From assembly GCF_002443255.2 (NCBI RefSeq), contig NW_019211456.1, positions 26,595,341 to 26,659,340 of the forward strand: a stretch of DNA of 64,000 nt. Direction: 5' to 3'. The notes under the pieces are model-generated. The model had not been told where the DNA came from. It ran no database searches and saw only the letters and a program-made list of their open reading frames with translations. This DNA is from Varroa destructor (lineage: Eukaryota > Arthropoda > Arachnida > Mesostigmata > Varroidae). Of the stretch, positions 12,640 to 23,540 are shown one piece after another. Position 1 is the first letter of the stretch. The number at the start of each line of letters is the position of its first letter. The position numbers and the translations under genes were made by a program.

Positions 12640-15600
12640 CTAAGGAGAAGGTTTCCATTTTTTTTTTTGTTTACCATAAAGAATTGTAGAGCCGAGGCTA
12701 TAGTCGGCTTCTGGTTATGCTTCATGTTTAGAAATGTAGCGGAATAATAGAAACCCTTACATTCGAATGTATTAGTTGTTGATCATCACAAATGCTGCAC
12801 AAAAAGGTGACATGGGGGGCATAAACGTAGGAAACCTAAACGTAAGTATACTACAAGGTATTTATAAACGTTAAATAGGTGTAGAGATACCGGATACACG
12901 GTAGCTGTTTCTACATCTTTGAGAAGCACGTACATTTACTGGAATCGAATCCTGCACAGTGCAAAGAGAATGTTACGATTGTGTATGTATCGTGCTATAC
13001 TTTACTTGTTACGTTCGCGCCCTGTTAACAAATGTGCTCGATCTCTTAGCGAGAAACGGCATAGAGTATCGCGTGAAAAAAATTTGTTTGTGTATGTTGC
13101 TATGTTGCTAACAACATACACCATAGTCTCTATTCAACATCTCACGTGTTTACATTCGGTTAACTCTAGATGAGCTTTTATCAAAACAATGAGCCGAAGT
13201 ATATCTGTTATGTATCGATCCTTCAAGTTAGTACCTCTTTCGATTCAGGCGGAACGCGACGCGAGTTTCAAGACAGAGTAAAAGGTGTTGAAATGAGACG
13301 ACTGCTATGAGTTGGGTTGGCTAATACCGTATTGTTAAATGTTAAAAATCTTTTTTTAAAGCAGATGAGATTTTCAGCAATAGTCAATTGTTTATTTATA
13401 ACGCCTGCAAGGCAAACGTTATTACTAATTGTATCTAGTTCATATCAAAACAAACTATTTTTCATATGCCGAAACGATTATCTGCTTTGTAGTGCACTAG
13501 AAGAGAAATGAATAATGCAAAAAAAAAAAAAGAATTTTATCAATTAAGGTTAAGCAAAGACCACATCACAGTGTTACATGTACGCTAACATTAATAAATA
13601 ATTAGAAGATATACATGGACAGAGTATTGGAACTTCACACGCATTTTCGCACTTCGACCAAAAGGAAGATTTGTATTACTAATCAGATAATAGTAAGTTA
13701 CTAAGTAGTAGTATGGAGGTTATACCAAATTCTAAATACTGACAAATAGATTCTAAATTAATCGCGTACGTACGAATTAATTCGGTATCGCACTTGCAAA
13801 TTTGTTAACAGCATAATTTATTATATTTCGTAGTTGTTGAATTGCAGAAAGTGTAGGTGAGGTTCGCTATGCTATGTCGTGCGTACATTTAACGTGACGA
13901 CGCTATGCTTCGACGTGTAAGACGCGGATTACTTCGAATGATTTTGTATGCATTGAATCGAATTTTCGAAAATAATTCGAAATTTCATATCAATTTGTTA
14001 CGGGCTCTTTACTTCCATTGTTAAATTTGTTTACTATATCCCATCATTAGCTAACGTTCATCATGTTCAGTGCCATGATTAAATAGATTTGTTGTTTTTG
14101 ATCTTTGTTTGAAGAGTCCGCTTAATCTCATTCGTTCTTCACACGTCGGTACTTTACAGAACTAATTTTTATATAATGAATATATATAATTTAAAGCCTA
14201 GTGGATAGGACAGCGTGTGCAAGCAAACACAGGGGCCGATACGTTTCTCATAACGTAGAATAAATGTCTCTGATTTTCACAAAGTACGTAATTATTGCGA
14301 TTTCGAGTTAGATTAGGGAAATCGCTAAGTAGTACATGTTCTCCATGATGTTCGTAAGAAACAAACTTCTCCGCAACTCTAATTGACTGAGTTATAACTA
14401 TCAATTTTCAACAACACGTGGCTTTGTCGATAAGTTGAGTCTACTTCCGTCAGAATTAATGGCATAGATGTTTTTACTGTAATGTATCACAAACTCATAT
14501 GTAAGATAGGTAGATTGATTTACGTTTAGTGATCTTTTGCAGTCTTTCTGTACTGATTAGAATAGAGCTCTACCAAAGACATCATAATCGATAACATCAT
14601 TTTCCCAACTTTTTTTTGTTAGTATGGCCTACCGATACGATAATACTTTCTGCGGGCAGGCAGTAAGTGGCATATAGCACCAAGCCTTTCTACGCGGCTT
14701 CAACTTGGTTACAACTAAGAAGGTTTTAGTAGTTGAACCTTTTCTGTTTTATTTTCACGAAGGTTTTTGGCTTGCCTGCGGGGAATATAGGTCAAAACCT
14801 AGCATCAAACGTTTTCTACTTAGCAAACGCCTCTAATACTAATAAATGTTTCGTACTTGTCGAAATCTGCGCAGGTATGAAAAGAATTATCGAGAACAAC
14901 AGTGAAAGATTCGATTGGCTTATTCTACTGTCTGGACAGAAGATCGTTCACTATAGAATCATATATAATCTTCACTTCGACAGACGATTACCTAACATGA
15001 CAAGTGTGCTTTCACTCATTGAATTGTTGCTCGTTTAATTTGTAAATAGACTTATGTCTAATACGCATTCTGGAAGTAAGAAAATCAATTACTCTACGAT
15101 AATTAAGGAACTTAGCTTCATAGGACTACTTCGAGACAGATATTAATATGGCTTCATTTACTGGGCCCAGGCTGGAATCAACCGTACATGAACAAAGTGA
15201 TCTATGCTAGCTTCCAACATGTGACGTGCTTTTCCAATCTGTCTATTTTATCGTTAGTTCTATGATTTATTTTCGAGCTAGTAATGATTAAAGAAAACCG
15301 TATTCAAGTGTGACTAGCTAGCAACTTCTGAGCATATCATTTTTATGCACGGTAGATTGATAGTATGACATTTGGACAATAAGCTTCGGCGAAAAGCGCC
15401 GTATCGGCCATTCGATGATTAGGGAGAAAATCCGGTCGTATAAAAAGTACATGGGATTTGGGCGACTGGAAAAGAAATAAGGCGCGGATCTGAAGTCCAG
15501 ATCCGGAAGAATTCACTGTTCGTGGAAGTGTTTGCTTACAAAGTTGATCCTATAAATAACACGAGAATTGCACACTTTCAAAAGCCAGCAGTGAAGAGAT

Positions 15601-15676
15601 AATATTACACCATTAATACGCTCCTGTGGCAGTCTCGCATCCATTATGATGGAACAGTCTATGTTATTACAATGTT
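12640..15676. other. No supported gene
   Basis: AT-rich. The plus-strand frame 14733-15038 (TTG start, 101 codons) contains ERFDWLILLSGQ, which faintly recalls a glycosyltransferase motif, but nothing around it agrees. Confidence 0.5.
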
Positions 15677-15927
15677 TTCACAATGAGGAAAGTAGTTGTG
15701 TTGAAAACGTTGTAGCTGTTAATATACCGTTCCGGCGTGCTTCCTACCACACCGTTTCTGTTCGGACCCATTTCAGTATTGACGTATATTTGATTGGCTA
15801 TTCCACAGCGCTTGTTAGCTACGTACGTTCGTAACGTTGGCGGTATTCATTTAGCTTTCGTTTTCTTTCATAAAATCGTCAAACACGGGTAAACTATATT
15901 CCCCAGCTGTACAGTCTGTCCATCCTA
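15677..15927 (-). repeat. Inverted repeat, left arm (251 bp)
   Basis: The reverse complement of this arm aligns end to end with 16300-16530. I count two substitutions, one 17-bp indel (present here, absent in the right arm, flanked by ACG on both sides) and one 3-bp indel. All other positions agree. The arms are separated by 372 bp. At this identity the pair is recent, or is kept alike by gene conversion. Transcribed in either direction it would fold into a stem of about 230 bp. Confidence 0.95.
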
Positions 15928-16070
15928 TTTTGTTATTACATTCGAAACATTCGATGTGACCTAGACCCAGTTGTTCGTCATGGGGGCTAAAGCTAAAAAC
16001 TCTCTCAAGATGTTCCATACTTCTATATAGATTAATTTTCCGTTGCACAAATGCCCTCTTTTTTATATAC
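15851..16070 (-). CDS. Possible terminal exon overlapping the inverted repeat
   Basis: On the minus strand a plausible acceptor (TTTTTCCTAAACAG then G at 16070) is followed by 73 codons to TAA at 15851. The sequence includes YIKKRAFVQRKINLYRSMEH, HDEQLGLGHIECFECNNKIG, then WTDCTAGEYSLPVFDDFMKE and NES. The C-terminal 24 codons lie inside the left arm and are preserved in frame in the right arm. The 9-bp indel seen in the third copy also keeps frame, which argues for past coding. The first 49 codons lie outside the repeat and are not shared with other copies, so this exon may be a chance or chimeric join at the repeat edge. I do not recognise a family. An ATG (YRSMEH) could also start a 55-residue product. 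Confidence 0.35.
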
Positions 16071-16299
16071 CTGTTTAGGAAAAATACAGGCTATTGCCTC
16101 TGCACTACATACGAGTGACATAGTAAAGCCGATATGAAGACAGCGCCAGAAGAGTATTAGGAGAGATAAGGTAAAAAATATGTAACACTAACGTCGTATT
16201 TAAGTGAATATTTAAGCATGCTCTGCAAGAGTCTTCAACCGAACGCAGAACCCATTTAGCCGTTCAAAATAAGCGCATAATAAGGAACTTCGACACTGG

Positions 16300-16530
16300 T
16301 AGGATGGACAGACTGTACAGATGGGGAATATAGTTTACCCGTGTTTGACGACTTTATGAAAGAAAACGAAAGCTAAATGAATACCGCCAACGTTACGAAC
16401 GTACGTAGCTAACAAGCGCTGTGGAATAGCCAATCAAATATACGTCAATACTGAAATGGGTCCGAACAGAAACGCCGGAACGGTATATTAACAGCTACGT
16501 TTTCAACACAACTACTTTCCTCATTGTGAA
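16300..16530 (+). repeat. Inverted repeat, right arm (231 bp)
   Basis: This is the partner of the arm at 15677-15927. It has lost 17 bp and 3 bp relative to it, each between micro-repeats, which suggests deletions in this arm. The first 80 bp carry a frame, GWTDCTDGEYSLPVFDDFMK then ENES and TAA, that is also present in the left arm with Ala for Asp. The 13 bp just outside the arm (16287-16299) match the third copy at 17.5 kb but not the left arm. Confidence 0.95.
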
Positions 16531-16598
16531 GACCGAATAGCGCAGGTCAGCTACCGATGCACACAGCATGGTCTATTTTGCCACCCGTTTCTGATTAA

Positions 16599-16862
16599 GA
16601 GCACCTGGCCGAAGGATGGGGGCTAGGAGCTCGTCTCTCCCAGCCGTTGCTGCCCACAGAAGCAACGTATGTAATACTATCAGAGTCGTCATGAAAGAAA
16701 ATAGACGTAATTCCGAGACGCATCCCTGTTCCAGGCAACTCGGAAGAACGTATCGTTGTTTCTGGCACAGACGAAGTGATCGAAGGCTACGAGCTAAATG
16801 ACAGTTTGTCCTTAGCGCCTAAATATGCTCCGCCTTACGCCGTTCGATGTACATACCTATGA
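16599..16862 (+). pseudogene. Coding-like frame with one internal TGA
   Basis: From just after a TAA at 16596 the frame runs 31 codons (HLAEGWGLGARLSQPLLPTE...SESS), meets TGA at 16692, then runs 55 more codons to TGA at 16860. The second part contains KKIDVIPRRIPVPGNSEERI, VVSGTDEVIEGYELNDSL and APKYAPPYAVRCTYL, which is hydrophilic and well mixed. It lies 70 bp beyond the right arm of the inverted repeat. Alternatives are a decayed gene, two exons with a junction near the TGA, or chance. No family is recognised, and an overlapping frame in another phase (16616-16801) is also open. Confidence 0.22.
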
Positions 16863-16884
16863 GTGAGTGCGATGGGACGTTCCA

Positions 16885-17385
16885 TCAACACAAAAGAGAC
16901 GTTGTGAAAGAGCGATTGTTTAGAAAGTGTATAAAGTACATTGTGAAATGATGTACCGATTCAAAGTGTGCCAATGCAGCGCATGACTTTGGATCAGAAC
17001 GGGTCCTGAGTACTTTGGGCCGATCGTTAAAGGCATATAATTTTGGTAAATTCATTTTTTTTTTACACATTAGATTTTCTCTAGAAGTTGATGCTTTCTG
17101 AAAGAATGAATTTGAAGAACTTACCAGCTGTGCTTGTAATAGCATCTGCGTCGAATATGTATAATTTTCAGCCTTCGATACAATAAAAAAGGTTGTGCGC
17201 AAAGCATTGCTTTCTGGAAGCGGTAGATGCGACAAAGGAAAGTTACAATTTAGGGCTCGTAATGATGAGCTTAATGGCCCTGGTGTGAAAACCTTTATTC
17301 TTTTATAAATTACATTACATAACAATTCGCTGGTTCCTGAGTAATCAACCGCAACTCGTACTGAGAACAACAGGTAGGGGATGGC
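16885..17385 (-). CDS. Longest open frame of the window (166 codons), unknown
   Basis: The frame is open from just after a TAG at 17386 to a TGA at 16885, with no ATG until about two-thirds along (LMCKKKM), so it would need to be an exon. Inside it, a minus-strand acceptor-like site (GGTTTTCACACCAG, about 17283) and a strong donor (CACAGCTG then GTAAGT, about 17126) bracket some 52 codons with residues FPLSHLPLPESNALRTTFFI then VSKAENYTYSTQMLLQAQL. The rest is basic and aromatic with no recognised domain. By my rough estimate a stop-free run this long is expected less than once by chance in the window, so it merits mention. The plus-strand repeat copy at 17.5 kb lies just beyond it. Confidence 0.28.
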   Translation of the reverse strand, partial: AIPYLLFSVRVAVDYSGTSELLCNVIYKRIKVFTPGPLSSSLRALNCNFPLSHLPLPESNALRTTFFIVSKAENYTYSTQMLLQAQLVSSSNSFFQKASTSRENLMCKKKMNLPKLYAFNDRPKVLRTRSDPKSCAALAHFESVHHFTMYFIHFLNNRSFTTSLLC

Positions 17386-17520
17386 CTATGACATCTTGGT
17401 ATGTCACTGAAGTTAAAAAGGTTGAACATCTCTACTTGTTTTTGACCAGTTACAAAGAATGTAGGTATATTCATTAGCCATTGTGTACAGCAAACCTGTC
17501 AGCTGTTGAAGTGTCGTTGG

Positions 17521-17610
17521 ACTTCGCCACTGCTAGAATGGCTATATCGGACAGACTGTACAGCTGAGGAATATAGTTAACCTGTATTCGACGATTTTAT
17601 GCAAGAAATG
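17521..17610 (+). repeat. Third, diverged copy of the inverted-repeat unit
   Basis: ACAGACTGTACAG onward (17551-17608) matches the arms at roughly 90% (6 differences in 58 by eye). The preceding 21 bp (17521-17541) match 16287-16307 with 3 differences. Between these blocks is an insertion of 9 bp, a multiple of three. Reading in the frame of the other copies gives TDCTAEEYS, a TAA stop, then PVFDDFMQE, so this copy is interrupted. Before it the same frame is open for about 40 codons from near 17434. Confidence 0.75.
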
Positions 17611-18419
17611 TCTACAAATCAGTTGTCCATCGAAGACTAAAAAGTGATCCTTTTTGTCCTTAGGACAGTGTTCTCGATCGCGCTCATTTTTTTCACTTTC
17701 TCTGTTCTGTTCTAGTTGGCTGTCCATATATCTTCTCCATGGCTTGTGAAAATTGACCTCCACGTAACGTACCCCATTGAACGTAGATATGTTGAGACAT
17801 ATAACATTATTGTCCTAAAAAACGGATATTTCTTGTATTATTTTTTGTGGTTAAACTTAATTGTTACAGTTACCATGCGTTCTAACATCGCATCACATCC
17901 GTCAGTAGCTTGTATTGGTGCTGGCCTGTTATCAATGAAAGCGGCGCACACATATTTTCTGAAATTATAGGCCTTGTAATGTTCGTAGGCAACAAGGAAA
18001 TTATAAAAGCAAGCAAGTATAAACGTCTATTATAAGTGAAAATTGATATTAGCTGCATTTAACGAGGGCCTGGTACTAATGCATGCCTCCGCTAGATGCA
18101 AAGGTACCTGCCCTTGAATTAGCGAAGTTTCTGCCTGTTTAATCTGGAAATTAACAATACATGAATGTCTAACAGAAAAGAGCAGCTAAGGCTTATCGTA
18201 TAATTGGATAAATAAGGTCTATGGGTGAGATAAGGCAGATTGAGCCTACTTAAGACGGTGCGAGTGGGCGAGCAGAGATCCTCACATTACCAGCACTGCA
18301 ATACCTAGTTTGCCTTATAGCTCCTGTCGCTGTTGTTACTATTACTTGTGCTTTTATAAAAGAATTCTCCAGTGGGACGCATCGTTTCCCTTAGCAAACG
18401 AGCACATCCGGGCCATCGC

Positions 18420-18441
18420 CTGCTGATCACTCAATCAGCAG
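18420..18441 (+). repeat. Short perfect hairpin
   Basis: CTGCTGAT and ATCAGCAG form an 8-bp stem around a 6-nt loop, in a GC-richer patch (18380-18480). No run of T follows, so it does not look like a terminator, and its role is unknown. Confidence 0.6.
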
Positions 18442-19437
18442 ACGCCGCGGGCATGTCCTCCGCAAGACCACCATGGTGAATAGATTTGAAAGAAAACAAG
18501 ACACGTTAGTAACATCGATTTGACATAGCTGGGTGCTATCCGATCTTCATCCTCATTTTCGGTTTTTGTTTCTTCTAAAATTTTCGCGCACCATCTTAAT
18601 TACGACAACGAACAAAGACATTCTCTTTGTACACTGCTCCACGAGCCGCTATTTCATAAGCAGTACTCGCAGGAAAAAGCAAAGAATGAGGCAGTCATTT
18701 TATTTGATTTTCCTTTATTTGGCGATTTCATATTTTGCAGCTTCCCGAGCCTAAAAAAGTCGAGATACTCTGAAACAAACTAACATTTATGTGATCAAAT
18801 TGGTAACTAAATTGATAAGAAGAAGCGGCATAGTTTGGATGGTTATATGCATCTATCTACTAAAGTCTTTATTTACTATCTATTTAATGGATTAGGTGTT
18901 AGCCTCGACAGTTGCCTTTAGTGCCGTTGTATAGGTCTGTTGGTGAAATCTCAGGTAACAAAGTCCGTTTTTTTGAGCTGGATCTTCCCAACGATGCCAT
19001 ATCGGAGATGTGATTCCGAGGGCTTCTTTACATAATGAAGCTAGCCGAAAACTATAAAGAAAAAAAAGCCTAAAGACAGGCAGGACTAATTATAGGATGG
19101 ATTACGTAGCTTATTCGTTGGCACAAAGCAAACAGAGCCTCACGTGTGAAAGGGTTTTACGGTTGAGCTACGATACCACGTTGCGCACAAGCAGTCCCTT
19201 TAAAGACGTCTGCTGGATTAGACGCCAGCTCGTCTGCTCAGCCACCTTTCAGCGACTCCCTAAGTGACTTTGTACTTTCTCGATTGCTATCTCCTTAGTA
19301 AATCGCTTTTAATTTCCTGACTGTATAATTGTACACCCCACGTCCAACGATTTTCAACGAAATACGGTCGAAACACTCCGATATGCATATGCAGTTTCTA
19401 GCTGACAATTACGTGATGTAAAATTACAACTTCCTTT

Positions 19438-19438
<1 letters not shown>

Positions 19439-19474
<36 letters not shown>
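19439..19474 (+). repeat. Compound (CT)10-(ATCT)4 microsatellite
   Basis: Uninterrupted CT repeats pass into ATCT repeats, a typical dinucleotide-to-tetranucleotide compound array. Confidence 0.97.
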
Positions 19475-21510
19475 GATTGCGCGCGGATTATTGTCGTGGT
19501 TGAGCGTATCAAACTTCCGCCAATGACTAGATTCGAAGTAATTGCGCACCTTATAGAAAGTTCATAGTGGAAAACTGCTATTGATGTAAAGAATCTACGA
19601 TAATACCTTTTTTACCTTGTTGTCTATCTTACGAACGCGTCACTGTTGTGTCTGCTTTAAAAGTTGACGGCGTATTACTTCCTTCGTAACCTTTAGACAA
19701 CCTGCCAAAACTCTGTATATATTAAAAATCTGTTAAAATCGTGACTATGGTCACATCACACTCGCAATACAACTGCAAATCATCCCTAATTTGTATATTT
19801 ATCCGTATCGTGGATGTTCCCGTACACAAAGTGACCGAAAATTATTGGTCTGAGTAATCGTGGAAATTCTTACGCTTGTTAACTTCAGCTTAGCATTTAA
19901 TAACTTGGCCATTGATGTGGTAACTTAGAGACTATTACATTACTATAAATTAATATGCAGTGTTAATGTAAAGCCATGTTTGGCAGAAAGTGAAGCACGA
20001 AGTACCTTTACGGTTGATTGCCAAAAGTTAACCGAGATGATTTAGTTAATACGAATGAATAAATTGCTTAAGTTAATTAAGCGAGTTAGACTAAATGTTT
20101 TGAGTACAGTTCGGTACTACCGCTAACATTGCTTCAAGCGACTGATACTGGGTCGGCTGGCCTCCCTCTAGCACGAAACCCGTCTATGCCCCCTTTCAAA
20201 CCTAGACCATTTCACGTGTTCCTCAGCAAGGTCGGCAGACTCGTTGTTGTCACTGCACTATCCCATGGCGACATGCACGAGAGTCTGAAGCATCTCTATC
20301 CCCCACAGGCAATCAATCGTTTCGCACTTCGCAGCGTTCGCTTTTCGAGATAAAAAGTAAAATATTAAATGTCTTTTAGAACTGAACATGAGATAATGAG
20401 ACGGTAGTGGTTAAAACGGTGTATCGCCTAATCTAATGTAGGACTTAATTGCCTTTTCTATCGTCTGAGTTGTCACTGGAAAAGCAAAGTGTGTCTATGC
20501 CTTAATTCGAGCCTGGGTGTACTTCTACACCTTTTGGGTAAGGAAATATGTTATCATTGCATTATCGCAAAGACCAATTCTTATCATTACAATCAAGGCT
20601 CATTGAGACTAATTTTTAGTACCTTCATAATGTGAAAAATCCCATAACATTTAGAGAGTGTACCTTTGTCTTAAAATTAACTTCACTGCGGTATAGGCAT
20701 TTTCTGGTCTGGATCAATTTATATATTAAAACAAATTTCACGCGTATATTAGGTCTGCTCCTCTCTGGGTTGGCAGATACTCACGAAGTATTTGCGATAT
20801 GCCACCAACTGGCTAGTTAACAACGCAATAGATACCTTATTTTTCCTCGTTTGTTTTTTGGAGAAGCAAAATGCCACTTAGTTCTCAAGCTGTTTACGAC
20901 ACACAAAATCGGAAGGTCTGGCTATTTGGCGATAATGCTTCTTATCGTTAAACACGGTTCTTTTGTAGAGCAGCATCAGACCGCCAACTGTAATATAGTA
21001 TATATCATTAAATATTTATGAGGTGAATTTAAGTACCGCAATTTTTTCCTTATCAATCTTTCGTATTACGCTAAAAATAAATAGAATACAGAAATAAAAA
21101 GCGCTTCATGCAAAAAAGCTGTTTGGACTTATATATATATAGTTAATAGGGAATTGAATACAAATTATGGCTCTGTTTACTAATTGGCAGACCAGCGCCG
21201 ACCAGCAATCATATTTTAAATAAACTGGACTTACGTGTGTACGTATAACTTGTTGAAAACTCAGTAAATGAACATGGTGACTAAGTTTCCAATCAATTAA
21301 ACTTTATTTATTCATTTTTGCTGGTAATGATCAAAAACTTCGTATCTACAAGTTAGCAACACAGCGTCCCAGTATCAAGGAGACTATATAGAACCATTTA
21401 AAACATTTTACGTCCTGCTAACTATACGAGTTTTGTTAAGTTCATAAAATTAAATGATTTGCCAGATATCTTAAAAGTGGTATTAGAGGGCAACGAATGG
21501 TATATCTATC

Positions 21511-22797
21511 TCAATTTCTTTCGCATCCGGGGCACCGATATGCATCGTAGGATTCATGAAAACTTGCTTTCGTACCAAGTCTGTTGTGGAACTCATGTAT
21601 GGCAAAGCGAATATTGACATGGCTGCTCACTCGGTGTATCTTTTCCTCTCGTATTTCCCAGTCGCACCGAAGACACCGAAGAAATTCCCACCAATATTTG
21701 TGAATTTTTTCTCCCAGTTTCTAAGGTTCGTTTTGAAGACTCGTCTGGCTTGTTGGGAGCTTAAGGCGATGATGTAGGTTTTCTGACAGCAGCAACATGC
21801 CAGTTAGGAGATACGCGATGCGATTTCGAGTCACTATATGTGGTCCCAGCTTCTTTTTGGGGACGCTTCGACATGATTTACTTGTTCACGACTTTCCTCT
21901 GCAAGATCTTGCTAAATGATGGATGTTCCGTACGTTGCTGTGAGGTGGAACACGATGAGGGCAAGCGATGAGGCGTTATAATTGCTAATTCGGCCTTCCT
22001 GCACATTTCAGCAACATGCGCAGCGAAGGCGGAAAAGAACAATTCCAAGTACGGAAAGCGGCTTACATGAACGAAACGCAACCTGCTAAGCTGTCAGTGG
22101 CCGCTCTTCCGTCTCCTATTCTTAACCTCTAAATCAAATTTACGATCAGTTCCAAATACCTAACTACGTCGGGAAGCCAAGCTAGAGCTTGTTGCGTTTG
22201 AAACATGTTCGACCCGTATACAGTTAAATCGTTTGCATACAAACTGACTTCAGTCGATTTCTTCGACCTTCTTAGTTGATCAGGAAGACTCTTTAGCAAG
22301 ATGGGCAATAAAAGTGGACCTAATTTCTCTAAGCCAGGCTAGTTGTCTGTGCGAAAGGCATAAGTTCGGCCACTGAACCGTCGATGCTTACTCTGTGTTC
22401 CTCTATGGTCGTAGTTAGAAGGCTATCCTTGTCCTTAACCGTCGAATAAGGCTGCCTTAAAGTCGACAAACAGTGGGTATAGCGAATTACGCGGCGTGGC
22501 CATTGGGATTCTACACGCTGTTCCTGTGGAACGTTCTCTCCGGATCCCTTAATGTCCCACTGAGATAATATTTACGCTTTTTAAATAGCTGAGCAGTCTC
22601 TTAGCCAGCAAGCCAGAGAACAGCTTATAAGAGACACTTTGCTTCAATGTTCCTCGCCATAATGATGACACGCTTGGGTCTTTAGGGAGAGCTAACAAAA
22701 GAAACATGGTGATCAGTAGATTACTGAGACATGTTGAGCATTGCAGTTCATCGAATATCTTTCTCAAAGTGGCTTTAGCCATTGTGCTTGTTAACAA
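21511..22797 (-). mobile_element. Decayed non-LTR retrotransposon (LINE), reverse transcriptase to C-terminus
   Basis: Read on the minus strand, consecutive pieces follow the order of a LINE ORF2. An early RT block (SLWRG...SVSYKLFSGLLAKRLLSYL) lies near 22620-22680. LFVDFKAALFD, the catalytic motif A, lies at about 22441-22473. Next come VSIDGSVAELMPFAQTTSLA (22331-22391) and GPLLLPILLKSLPDQLRR (22266-22320). SLYANDLTVY (22216-22245) is the YxDD box with its first Asp changed to Asn. HVAEMCRKAELAI follows at 21978-22017, then TRNRIAYLLTGMLLLSENL near 21800, and a Cys/His-rich tail with RCPGCERN before a stop at 21511. The frame is broken by several stops and at least two frameshifts, and sequence seems lost just after motif A. 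The element can encode no working enzyme. Plus-strand open frames here are antisense shadows. The family is a non-LTR retrotransposon by motif order; I cannot fix the clade. The 5' part (endonuclease) is not seen, as expected for a 5'-truncated insertion. Confidence 0.8.
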
Positions 22798-23210
22798 TGA
22801 AGTCCATTACGAAATACATATTTTTAAAAATATATCATATTAAATATATAGTGGGCAGCCACAGAAGATTGGCTTCTTAAGCCAAAACTAATATTTTTAT
22901 ACCATTATTGTGGAACTTCTGTAGTTTCAGTGACAACTTCCGTAATGAAAAAAAAGTGTAAAAATGATTTTCAGATACCTCTGTTGGGACCAAATGAGCA
23001 AATTCTGTATAAATCCAAACAGGTGGCAGGCTTATGGGGCGAAATCCGGGCTATAAAGCGGATGCATTAAATTTTCTTATTCAAGTTCTGCCAGTCTTTA
23101 TTTTTGTAGCCAAGGATGTATGTAATCCGGTTTTATTATGGTGTGAGCGTGCGCCTTTTCGATTCACTAGTCCCAATCAATTTTTTTTTTCAATGGCCTA
23201 CTTAGTGTTG

Positions 23211-23540
23211 TCAGTTACTGATCGCAGAAATTCGAATCGACCGTTTTGCTAGACGGCAGCGACCCATAATGCACGATCCTACCAGATACATCGTATTCAC
23301 TTCTTTGATGTCCATCCGAGCCTCGCCACAAACTGTCGAGCTTTTCTTCGCTTTCACCATGACGATTGTCCGCACATTATTGTCTAATGTGATTCTGTTT
23401 TTCATTACCCGGGTTCAACTGTTTTTAGATGGCCCAATTTCGTTGCAGTTCTGCAGAGTTTTGTAGATGAAAATGCGTTGGATAAACTTTTTGCCGTCAA
23501 TTCGTATGGCTCCTACCTTAGCCAGTTTTTTTTTTTCAAA
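23211..23540 (-). mobile_element. LINE fragment, post-catalytic RT/thumb region (family B, copy 1)
   Basis: The minus-strand frame reads VRTIVMVKAKKSSTVCGEAR, then MDIKEVNTMYLVGSCIMGRC, then RLAKRSIRISAI. This matches the arrangement K-x-x-VMV-K...(I)xGE...EEV-x-x-x-YLGS-x-I that follows the YADD box in CR1/RTE-like LINEs. An upstream stretch (about 23420-23530) resembles the helix before it (LQNCNEIG). One stop separates the two parts. It lies upstream of, and on the same strand as, the larger LINE remnant at 21.5-22.8 kb. It corresponds to a region that element already has, so it is a separate insertion. A copy on the other strand at 46.3-46.6 kb shares recognisable DNA similarity, which supports a repeat-family identity. 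No catalytic residues remain. Confidence 0.6.

Larger units (their letters stand above)
17611..21510. other. No supported gene
   Basis: Holds the hairpin at 18420 and the compound microsatellite at 19439. A GC-richer patch at 20130-20350 has an open plus-strand frame (PSMPPFKPRPFHVFLSKVG) and an opposing minus-strand one (SDNNESADLAEEHVKWSRF); the conflict leaves both uncalled. Confidence 0.45.

Noticed and set aside
12936..12960. GGAATCGAATCC, like a tRNA B box (also TTCGAATCC at 4070)
   Set aside because: No A box, acceptor stem or anticodon arm can be drawn upstream at either place.
14733..15038. FDWLILLSGQ resembles a motif of branching glycosyltransferases
   Set aside because: Only about ten residues agree, there is no early ATG and no further motif; it is likely chance.
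21556..21777. Plus-strand ATG ORF (MKTCFRTKSVVELMYGKANI)
   Set aside because: It lies antisense to the C-terminal part of the LINE remnant, whose minus-strand reading matches known motif order.
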